A DNA stretch of 64,000 bases from Streptomyces akebiae. GTDB lineage: Bacteria > Actinomycetota > Actinomycetes > Streptomycetales > Streptomycetaceae. Both the position numbers and the translations under genes were made by a program. The notes under the pieces are model-generated. The model did no database searches and had not been told where the DNA came from. It saw only the letters and a list, made by a program, of their open reading frames with translations. The stretch's first letter is position 1. Every line of letters starts with the position of its first letter. Positions 43,884-51,900 of this stretch are shown piece by piece. The stretch spans positions 2,728,001 through 2,792,000 of the forward strand of contig NZ_CP080647.1 in NCBI RefSeq assembly GCF_019599145.1, in the 5' to 3' direction.

Positions 43884-45170
43884 TCAGTCGTCTCTCGTGG
43901 TGGAGGAGGCCGCCGTGGTGCGTTCGCGAGCGGTGGCCGGTTCCGCGAGGAGGTCCGCGCCGGTCCTGGTGGGGAGGGCTGCTTCCGTCGGGTGCTCCTG
44001 GAGGGGGGTGGTCTCGTCCAGGAGGTGGGGGCGGGGCGGCTCGGGGCGGCTCGGGCGCGGGCGGATCGGCGGCTCTCGGCGCAGGCGGCGCCGGTCGGCG
44101 CGGACGGCCGCCACGACGGCGCGGCCCAGGGGACCCGAGTCGGCGTCCAGGTCCAGTTCCGGCGCGGTCACCCGACTGCGGCCGTCCACCCGGAGGGTCC
44201 AGGCGTGCCCGGCGACCCGGCCGTCGACCAGGCAGACGACGGCGCCGGAGGCGGCGAGGGCGCCGAGCCTGCGGGCCTGGTCCGGGGTGGGGGCGGCGCA
44301 GACTACGACGGTGGTGGCGGCGCGCCCCGGCTCCCCGATCTCGTCGGGCTCCCGCGCCCCGGTGTCCTCGGCGGCGCCCGTGCCGCTCGGTGCGGCAGCC
44401 GCCTCCAGCTCCGTCAGCAACGTGTCGAGCCGTCGCCCCCGGTGCTGCGGATGGACTCCGTCCGCGACGACCACCGACGCCCCGCTGCCGGGCCGGTCCA
44501 GCTGGGCGGCGAGTGCCTGGAACAGCAGGGCGCGGGCCGCGGTGTCGCCCTCGACGGTGATCAGCCGTGGTCCGGCGGCCAGGTCGACGTGTACGCAGGC
44601 GTCGTCCGCCATGCCGACGGCGACCGGCAGCGGCCTCACCGCACCGGCGCGGGTGCGGCCCGGCGGCAATGCGTCCGCCTCGTCCAGCGGCAGCTCCCAG
44701 CGCTGCGGGCCGGGCTCGGCGGCGGCCTCCCAGGGCGCGGGCGGTTCCGGCAGCCGGCGGGCGGCGATCTGTACCGAGGCCCAGCCGGGTTCGAGACGCA
44801 CGGCGTGCGCCATGGCGCCGGGGACGTCGGCGAGGGCGGCCGCCGACGCGTCGAACAGCCGTCGTACGAGCAGTCCTCCCCGGGGGTCGGAGAGCTGCCG
44901 GGCGAGGGCGCGGACACCTCGGCGGTGCCGGCGGTAGGCGCGCAGCGGCTCGCCGAAGGCCCGCCGGGTGAGGGTCAGTTCCCGGCCGACGGCCCGCCGG
45001 AACCGGCGCCAGCCGCCCCGTTTGCGGATCATGTGCCGCAGCAGCAGGACGAGCAGGATCAGGACGACCGCGCCGACGATGACCACGGTGAGCACCGAGT
45101 CGCCGGGCTTGCCGATCGCGACCAGCCGACCGTGTGCCGTCACGTCGGCACCGGCCACGGGCCCGGTCAT
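43884..45170 (-). CDS. single-pass membrane protein of the type VII locus
   Basis: 428 aa. ATG 45170 overlaps the stop of the sigma-factor gene in ATGA, so translation is coupled. One membrane helix is at ~residues 26-47 (VLTVVIVGAVVLILLVLLL), followed by an Arg-rich cytoplasmic stretch. A soluble domain then has a P-loop-like but lysine-less GDTAARALLFQALAAQL and VVVADGVHPQHRG. A Pro/Arg-rich tail follows. I know no assigned family; the position between sigma factor and eccC suggests a structural or regulatory part of the secretion machine. An anti-sigma role is possible from the coupling but is not supported by a zinc motif. Confidence 0.82.
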   Translation of the reverse strand: MTGPVAGADVTAHGRLVAIGKPGDSVLTVVIVGAVVLILLVLLLRHMIRKRGGWRRFRRAVGRELTLTRRAFGEPLRAYRRHRRGVRALARQLSDPRGGLLVRRLFDASAAALADVPGAMAHAVRLEPGWASVQIAARRLPEPPAPWEAAAEPGPQRWELPLDEADALPPGRTRAGAVRPLPVAVGMADDACVHVDLAAGPRLITVEGDTAARALLFQALAAQLDRPGSGASVVVADGVHPQHRGRRLDTLLTELEAAAAPSGTGAAEDTGAREPDEIGEPGRAATTVVVCAAPTPDQARRLGALAASGAVVCLVDGRVAGHAWTLRVDGRSRVTAPELDLDADSGPLGRAVVAAVRADRRRLRREPPIRPRPSRPEPPRPHLLDETTPLQEHPTEAALPTRTGADLLAEPATARERTTAASSTTRDD

Positions 45171-45745
45171 GCCGCCGCCAGGGCGTGTTCGGGGTGCCGG
45201 CGGCGCAGTTCCCGTATCGCGTGGTGGGTGCGCGACTTGACGGTGCCCGGGGGGATGCCCAGGGCGTCCGCGGCGTCGGTCCCGGTGCAGCCGAGGACGT
45301 AGACGTAGAAGAGGACCTCGCGGTGGGCGAGCGAGAGCCGGGAGAGGGCGTGGACCATGAAGCGGCGCTGGACGGCCTGGCTCATGGGGTCCACCGGTTC
45401 GAGGTGCTTGTCCAGGGTGTGTTCGTGCTGGATGTCGGTGTGCACCCGCTCGCGGCGGGACCAGTCGATCACCAGGTTGTGCGCCACCCTCATCAGCCAG
45501 GCCCGGGACGGTGACCAGCCGGGTGGCTGGTTCGCGGTGCTCAACCAGGCGCGGACCAGGGTCTCCTGGACGAAGTCCTCGGCGCGCTGGCGGTCGCCCC
45601 GGATGAGGCTCGACACATAGCGCAGCAGGGGGCCGTGGTGCTCTTCGTAGAGCTTGCGGACGGAACCGTCGTGGGAGGAGGGCATGGCCTCGCCGGTGTC
45701 CGGGGCACTCCGGGGCACGGCGGAGCTGGGCGTGGGCGTTCTCAT
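45167..45745 (-). CDS. ECF-type RNA polymerase sigma factor of the type VII locus
   Basis: 192 aa. Region 2 is LRYVSSLIRGDRQRAEDFVQ to SRAWLMRVAHNLVIDWSRR, and region 4 is LSLAHREVLFYVYVLGCTGTDAADALGIPPGTVKSRTHHA, without regions 1 or 3. ATG 45745 has GGGGGA upstream. It is coupled to the membrane-protein gene and lies in the same direction as eccC, so it may direct transcription of the secretion genes. Three overlapping inverted repeats occur 160-190 bp upstream. No ZAS-type anti-sigma gene is adjacent. Confidence 0.93.
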   Translation of the reverse strand: MRTPTPSSAVPRSAPDTGEAMPSSHDGSVRKLYEEHHGPLLRYVSSLIRGDRQRAEDFVQETLVRAWLSTANQPPGWSPSRAWLMRVAHNLVIDWSRRERVHTDIQHEHTLDKHLEPVDPMSQAVQRRFMVHALSRLSLAHREVLFYVYVLGCTGTDAADALGIPPGTVKSRTHHAIRELRRRHPEHALAAA

Positions 45746-45904
45746 AGATTCCCCCAGGGCCGGCGTGGGTCTGGGCCGGTCCGGTCGGGCGCCGCGGCGG
45801 CGGCGTTGGCTGGGCAGGGGCTGAGCACGGGTACCCGGGTGGCCTCACGGTTCATGGGTGGAAGGTGAGGTTCCGCTGGGAGTCTATGAGCGCTTCTGGA
45901 TGTT

Positions 45905-45933
45905 TCAAGAGTTCTTGAGAAGAACCTGAGGTT
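45905..45933. promoter_or_regulatory. overlapping inverted repeats upstream of the ECF sigma gene
   Basis: Three interlocked palindromes in 29 bp: TCAAGA-GT-TCTTGA (45905-45918), GTTCTT-GAG-AAGAAC (45911-45925) and AACCT-G-AGGTT (45923-45933). The surrounding DNA is unusually AT-rich for the window. A similar CTTGA-N4-TCAAG repeat lies in the divergent promoter at 48.9 kb, and both contain GAGTTC in one orientation. An operator or promoter element is likely; the binding protein is unknown. The rest of the 370-bp gap 45746-46115 holds only the terminator at 46025. Confidence 0.55.
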
Positions 45934-46024
45934 ACTGACGAGAACGAAACCTTCCTGGTAGACGGTCTGGAGAGAGGGCACCCCGAGGGTTCGGCCCGTC
46001 GAACGGCGTGGTGGAAAGCGACAG

Positions 46025-46055
46025 GGGCGCCGGTCCGGGGGATGGACCGGCGCCC
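46025..46055. terminator. hairpin after the WXG100 gene
   Basis: Perfect 12-bp stem (46025-46036 with 46044-46055) and 7-nt loop, 61 bp beyond the stop of the WXG100-type gene on the minus strand. It separates the substrate genes from the sigma-factor operon. Confidence 0.85.
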
Positions 46056-46115
46056 TTGCCCAAAGGGTGCCGACGGAGGGGGAGTTGAGGGGCCGGCACC
46101 CCGCTTCGGGGTGGA

Positions 46116-46415
46116 TCAGGCGGGGATGCCGCCCGCGATCTGCGAGTCGAGGTTGTTCACCGCGTTGCAGATGTCACGGAACTGCTTGGAGAACTGCGTG
46201 ATGTTGTTCACTGCCTCTGTCAACGACTTGTTGAAGTTGGCGTAGGAGGTCTGCATCTTCGGGCTGGTGGCCGTCAGCAGCAGGCCGCCCTGGAGCAGGT
46301 TCTCGACCTCGGCCTGCAGCGAGGACAGCTGGGGGACCAGGGTGTCGCTGACGGCGGAGTCGAGCTTCTTGGCAGTGCTCTCGATTTCCTCGTCGTCGAT
46401 GACGTTCTTGGGCAT
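46116..46415 (-). CDS. WXG100-size putative type VII secretion substrate
   Basis: 99 aa, all-helical in appearance, no signal peptide. Two helices (EIESTAKKLDSAVSDTLVPQLSSLQAEVENLL and SPKMQTSYANFNKSLTEAVNNITQFSKQFRDIC, each read with gaps) flank a short loop. The Trp-x-Gly turn is absent; a Gly-rich LLQGGLLL occupies the loop. Size, the helical hairpin and the location beside an EccC-type ATPase support an ESX/EsxA-like small exported protein or chaperone partner. ATG 46415 has GAGG at 6 nt. It is downstream of the coiled-coil protein gene in one operon (86-bp gap). Confidence 0.8.
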   Translation of the reverse strand: MPKNVIDDEEIESTAKKLDSAVSDTLVPQLSSLQAEVENLLQGGLLLTATSPKMQTSYANFNKSLTEAVNNITQFSKQFRDICNAVNNLDSQIAGGIPA

Positions 46416-46501
46416 GGTGCACCTCGTTCTCTGTTGATGAACCCGGCAGCGCGGGAAGAGCGCGCGGGAGCTTCGGGGCGGGCGCGGCGGCGCCCGCGGG
46501 G

Positions 46502-48742
46502 TCAGCGCCAGTTCTCGCCGAGCGTCCCCAGGGGCGGTTCGTCGCCGTAGCGCTCGTGCTGGGTGACGGACTCCCGCAGGTACCAGGTCCCGTCCTCGCG
46601 CCGCTGCCAGATCTCCTGGATCTCGTTGTTCTCTCCGGCGACGAAGCGCTGTCCCGTGTTCTCGTTGGTGACGACCTTCAGGACGGAGCCGTCCGATTCC
46701 GTGTAGTCCGTCCGCGTGACCCCGTCCTGCAGCTGGGTCGTGGTTCCCGGGGAGGAGTCGCCGGACGGGCGGCCGTCGGCGCCGACCACCGGGTTCTCCA
46801 CCGTCAGATACGCCGGGGGCCTGTCCAGGAACTGCTGGGCGTCCTGCCGGCCTGCCTCGGAGGCGAGGTAGGTCTCCTTGTCCATCCGCAACACCCAGTC
46901 GCCGCCGGCTTGCTTGCTCCAGATCTGCTGGGTGTCCCGGCCGGTCGCGTCGGTGACGTAACGCGTCGCGGACCCGTCGGCGTCGGCATCCGTGTAGACC
47001 TTGGTGACGGTGCCGTCGGAGCTGCGGATCGTCGTCACGGAATCGCCCTCGCCGGAGAGCGGGTGGTACGTCTCCGAGTACGACAGGCCCGTGTTCTTGT
47101 TGGTGACGGTGGTGGTCGTCTCGACGGGGTCACCGTTCTCGTCGACCTTGATCTCACCGTTCTCGTCGAGCTGGAACGACACCGTGGTGGTGCTGTTCTC
47201 GTCCTCGATCGTGTACCCCTTGGGCACGAAGGCCTCGGGGGGCAGGTCGTCCAGCTGGCCACGCATTCCCCGGAGCTGACCGAGGTCCTCGTCCTTGTCG
47301 AAGTCCCGGTCGCGGATCTTGTCGTACTCCTCGCCGAAGCCGTCCTGGAGGTCCTGCTGGCGCTGCTGCAGGGGCTTCTCCTCCTCGGTCAGCGCGGCCT
47401 GCGCGTCCTCGGTGTCCGACTGGTCGTCCCACAGCTCCCGCTGACGGGCCTGGAGGTCGTTCGACTCCTGGTCCAGGGGGGCCAGTCGCGACTGGAGGTC
47501 GGCGCGGTCGGCGTCGAGGCCGTCCTGCTTCCCCTTCATGGCGTCCTCGACCTCCTGCTGGGTGGATCTCTCCAGGGCCCAGAGGTCCTTCTGCTTCTGC
47601 TGCAGCTCGTCCTGCCGCTCGGAGAGGGGCTTCTGCTCGGCGGCCAGCGCGTCGCGCTCGGCGTCGATCTCCTTCTGCCGCTCGTTCAGCGGGTCGAACG
47701 CCTTCTGCTGGTCGCGCTGCTCCTGCTCCAGCGCGTCCCAGCGCGCCTCCAGCCCCTTGCCCTCCGACTCCCACAGGGCGTCGCGTTCCTTGTCGAGGGC
47801 GTCCTGCTCACGCTGCCAGGCGTCGAGGTCGGCCCGGGTGGCGCCGCCCTCGGACAACAGGGCCTCCCGCTTGCTCCAGAGAGCTTCCTGCCTCTCCTGG
47901 AGCGCCTCCTGCTTGGCGTCGTAGGCCTTCTGCTCCTGTTCGAGGGCGCCGACCTTCTTCTCCATGGCCGCGTCCTGCTCGGCACGGAGGGCCTTCTCGT
48001 CCTCCCAGAGCTGCTGCTGCCTGCGCTGGAGCTCCTCCTGCCGCTGGATGAGGGGTTCCTGTTGCGCGCGGAGGGCCTCGTAGCCCTGTTGCAGTTCGTC
48101 CCGTTTCGCCTGGAGCTTCTCCTCGCGCTGCCTGAGGAGTTCCTTCTCCTCCTGCCACAGCTGCCGCTGCCTGGCCTGGAGTTCGTCCTGCTGCTTCAGC
48201 AGGGGCTCCCGCTTCGCGGCGAGCTCCTCCTGCTGCTTGTTGAGCTCCTGCTGCCGCTTCTCCTGGGCCGCGATCTGCTCGTCGAGCTTGTTCCGCTTCT
48301 GGACGAGGGCGTCCTGCTCCTTCTTCAGCCGGGCCTGCTGCGTCTTGTAGCCGGCCTCCAGACGTCGGGCCAACGCCTCGCGCCGCTTGCCGTCCAGCGT
48401 CTGCTTGCGTATGTCGTTCTGCCGGGTCGCCTCGTCGCGAACCTGGGAGGTGACCTGCTGGGCGGCACCGGCGGCGTGGGCGGCGTCCTGGTCGTAGAAG
48501 GCCTTGCCCGCCCTGTCGAGGAGGTTGCCGAGGTCGGTCATGACCTGCCAGCCCTCCTGGAACGACTTCTTCCAGGCCCCGTAGAAGTCCTCCAGGGCCT
48601 CGGCCGTCTCCCGGCGGGGGCCGACGTCCCCGGGGGCGAACGCCTTGTCCGTCTGCGAGGTGACGTCCAGTTCGTCGCGGAGGTGCCACAGATGGCGCGC
48701 GAGGACGGTCATCAGGTCGTAGTCGTAGGAGACGCGCACCAT
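46502..48742 (-). CDS. large coiled-coil protein with WXG-like head, type VII locus
   Basis: 746 aa from ATG 48742 (MVRVSYDYDLM; AAGGA upstream). Residues 1-105 form a WXG100-like helical region (EDFYGAWKKSFQEGWQVM). Residues ~110-480 are an extended coiled coil made of recurring Gln/Glu/Arg/Leu units in which LW recurs regularly (RQRQLWQEEKELL, RQQQLWEDEKALR, RQEALWSKREALL, RQRELWDDQSD). Residues ~510-746 are beta-rich, with Thr/Asp/Gly repeats (VDENGDPVETTTTVTNKNTG). I know no named family. It is divergent from the giant-protein gene, and its head makes it a likely secreted partner or delivery shaft. Confidence 0.82.
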   Translation of the reverse strand: MVRVSYDYDLMTVLARHLWHLRDELDVTSQTDKAFAPGDVGPRRETAEALEDFYGAWKKSFQEGWQVMTDLGNLLDRAGKAFYDQDAAHAAGAAQQVTSQVRDEATRQNDIRKQTLDGKRREALARRLEAGYKTQQARLKKEQDALVQKRNKLDEQIAAQEKRQQELNKQQEELAAKREPLLKQQDELQARQRQLWQEEKELLRQREEKLQAKRDELQQGYEALRAQQEPLIQRQEELQRRQQQLWEDEKALRAEQDAAMEKKVGALEQEQKAYDAKQEALQERQEALWSKREALLSEGGATRADLDAWQREQDALDKERDALWESEGKGLEARWDALEQEQRDQQKAFDPLNERQKEIDAERDALAAEQKPLSERQDELQQKQKDLWALERSTQQEVEDAMKGKQDGLDADRADLQSRLAPLDQESNDLQARQRELWDDQSDTEDAQAALTEEEKPLQQRQQDLQDGFGEEYDKIRDRDFDKDEDLGQLRGMRGQLDDLPPEAFVPKGYTIEDENSTTTVSFQLDENGEIKVDENGDPVETTTTVTNKNTGLSYSETYHPLSGEGDSVTTIRSSDGTVTKVYTDADADGSATRYVTDATGRDTQQIWSKQAGGDWVLRMDKETYLASEAGRQDAQQFLDRPPAYLTVENPVVGADGRPSGDSSPGTTTQLQDGVTRTDYTESDGSVLKVVTNENTGQRFVAGENNEIQEIWQRREDGTWYLRESVTQHERYGDEPPLGTLGENWR

Positions 48743-48905
48743 GTCCGCCGTCCTTTCCTCGATGCGGTCGTGTGCCGGGCGATCGGGCACGAGGGCCGGT
48801 CCCGCGGCTCGCGCCGGGGTTCGGTGCCGAGCCGCCCTGTAGACGAGGAGCCGGGGCCGGATGGTTCAAAAAACTTTCGTCCGCACCGCACTGACCGGCG
48901 GGAAT

Positions 48906-48936
48906 GTGGCGTGCGCCACTTTCTTGAACTCTCAAG
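48906..48936. promoter_or_regulatory. two inverted repeats in the divergent T7SS promoter region
   Basis: GTGGCG-TG-CGCCAC (48906-48919) and CTTGA-ACTC-TCAAG (48923-48936) lie side by side, 57-87 bp upstream of the giant-protein start. The second resembles the repeats before the ECF sigma gene at 45905-45933. They may bind a shared regulator of the secretion locus. Confidence 0.5.
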
Positions 48937-48992
48937 CCGCTCCACTGCGTCTGCTTTCGGTACCCCAAGTCCCGGACCACGTGGAGGATTCG

Positions 48993-51900
48993 TTGGCCAC
49001 CTCCGACGAGTGGAGCAGAGTCGGCTTCACCGGCAATCCGGTGACCGGGGATCCGGGCCTCCTGGAGCGTGTCACCAAGGAGCTGCGCGACCTCGGCGAT
49101 CTCGCCGGACGGGTCAGCGGCGGCCTCGACACCCTGTTGACGAAGGCCGAGGACGGCGGCTTCGAGGGGCGGACCGCGGACGCGTTGCGCACGTACGTCA
49201 AGGACGAGCTGAAGACGTACATGGCGAACATCAACCGCTCGTTCGAGATGGCCGCCGACGCCACCGCCCGCTACGCCCGCGCCCTCGGGGACGCGCAGGA
49301 CCGGGCCGAGAACGCCGCGGACACCGTGGCGGCGCTGGAGCGGGTCGGCGGTCAGCCGCTGGCCGACAACGATCCGGAGATGACCCGCGCCCGCGGCGAG
49401 GTCGACGCGGAGCGGGACGCCGTCCAGGCCGAGGCGAAGATCCTGGAGGAAGCCCTGCGCGAGGCGGCCCGGCTGGTGTCGAGGCCCGTGAAGAAGCCGA
49501 AGAAGAGCTTCTGGAAGCGCTTCGTGTCGACGTTCTTCAAGGTGCTGGAGATCGTCGCGCTGGTCATCACCCTGATCGCGGCCGTCATCGGCGGCCCGCT
49601 GGGTCTGGTCGCCTTCGGACTGGGCGCGGTGCTCTTCGCCAAGGCCCTCTTCGACTACGCCACGGGCAACGGCAACGCCCTCAGCCTGGGCCTGGCGTTC
49701 CTGGGCGTCCTGTTCCCGTCGACGAAGGGTTTGACGACCCTCAGTGGACTGTTCCGGCTGGGCTCCGGGGGTGCGAAGGCCCTCGGCGGCGCCCTCTCCG
49801 CGAGCGGACGACTGCTGTTCCGGGGCGGTAGGGCGCTGATGTCCTCCCCCGGCCGGCTGCTGTCGCTGGCGGGGCAGGGGCTGGTCAGGTTGGGCGGGGG
49901 ACTGGCGGGTCGGGCGGGCGGTGCGTTCATGGCGCTGCCCCGGGTGCTGTCGAAGACGCCCGCGATGCTGGGGTCGGCCCTCAGGTTCATGGGCGGTTTC
50001 GCCCGCGGTACGTTCCGGCAGGGCTGGTCCGCGCTGAGCCGCGACTTCTACCAGTCGACCGCGTTCGTCACCGGCAACATGGCCACCAAGCTGGGCGTCT
50101 TCACGATCATGAGCCTCGGCCGGCTCACGGCCACGGCGCTGCTGCCGATGAGGTACTCCGAGATAGCCCGGTTCGGGTACCGGGGCGCGGCCCGGATGGG
50201 GTTCATCGACCGGGGTCTGCGCTTCGCCCCGAAAGGCTCCGGCCTCCTCACCAGGACGGGCTCCCTCTCCGGCGACCTCATGGACCTGCGGGGCGGGAAC
50301 CTCGACCGGGGCGGCACCCTGCGCCCGTTCGACGGCCCCGGCTCCGACAGGCTCGCCGTTCCCGGCACCCCCGAGTTCAACGACACCCTCGACGAGCTGG
50401 CCGACATCTCGGTGACACCGGTGACGGCGTCCCGCACCCCGGGCTTCAGCTCGCTGCCGGGCCCGAGCCCCGTCCGGATGCCGGGCCGCCTCGACGACCT
50501 GGGCGTACGGCTCGGCGCGCTCGACGACCTCGACACGGTGGGCCTGCCCGTGGGCACGGTCCCCGGCGGGCAGGGCCTCGGCCTCCTCACCCCCGTGAGC
50601 GGGCGCCTCCGTCTCCTCGACCCCACGACCGGCCGCGTCGGCGACGATCTGCTGCCGCCGCCCACCGCGCTCGACGAGCTGCGGGACCTCGACGCCCTGA
50701 CCGGGATGGAGCGCACGCCGACGGGTCTGCTCAGGCCCCTCGACGACCTGGCCGGACTGAGCCTCGACGGCAGGCTGGGCGGACTCACCGAGTCCCAGGT
50801 GCGGCGGGTCCTGGACGGCGAGATCGACCTGGTGCGCGTCACCCCCGACGGGGTGGTCCTGCGCATCGGGAAGACCGATCCGATCGACGTCCGGGTGGGG
50901 TTGAAGGACGAGGTGACGATCGAGGTCCTCGGACCGGCCGACCCCCGCGTCCCCACCTGGAACGCCACGAAGGGCGCCGAAGGCCTCGACGACCTCGGCA
51001 TCAGGCTCGACGACCTCACCCGGCTGCTCCCCGACACCGGCGACGGCTCCCGCGCCGCGCGCGAGCTGCTCGGCCTGGGGCCGGTCCGCACGGACGTCGC
51101 CGCTCCCCCGGCCACCAAGCCCTTCACCGCGCTGACCCTGCGGGACATCGTCACCGGCGGCGCCACCGGCAGACTCGCCACGGAGCGCTTCCGGACCTGG
51201 CTGAGCGCCCAGTCCGCCCAGCTGCAGCTGGACACCGCCGGGCGCAGGCTCAGCGAACTCGACGGGCTGACCGGCGTACCACCGCTGAGCCGCGCGCAGG
51301 CGGAGCTGGATCTGAGCGCCGCGCGGCTCGACCTCGGCCGGGCCCGGATCGCGTTCGACCGGCTCGGGATGAACCTGGACACGGTCCGCCGGGACGTCCT
51401 GGTGATGACGGCCCGGGTCGACGGCCCTGCCGCCGTCCTGCCCACCGGTGAACTGCGGCTGCTGGACGACCTCGGGCTGCCCACCGGTCGGTGGATCACC
51501 ATGGAGCCCGGGCAGAACGTCACCTGGGTGCTCAGGACGGACTCCGGGATCGTCCCCGGCGTCGAGGTGCGGATGGTCGACGGGACCTTCACGGTCACCG
51601 GCCCCGAGGGTGCCGTCACCCGGTTCGGGGCCGACGGGCGGCCGGACCGGCTGGCCTTCGCCGCCGACCGGTCGGTCGACATCCAGGCCATCGCCCCGGC
51701 CCCGGTCTGGCGTGCGACCGACGAGACGCTGTGGCGCATCGGCGGCAAGCGTCCCCTCGACCAGATCTTCCGCGAGGGGTTCACCGTCCGCGATCCGCTG
51801 GAGACCAACCTCGACGTCATGGTCAGGACCGGCCAGCCGTCCGCGTTCGTCAGCACCACGACCGACAGGAACCTCGTCTGGGACGGCGTCTACAAGTTCG

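Noticed and set aside
48861..48992. Upstream GTG/ATG starts for the giant gene
   Set aside because: ATG 48861 and GTG 48981 lack ribosome sites, and the first would include the promoter palindromes; TTG 48993 has GGAGG at the right distance.
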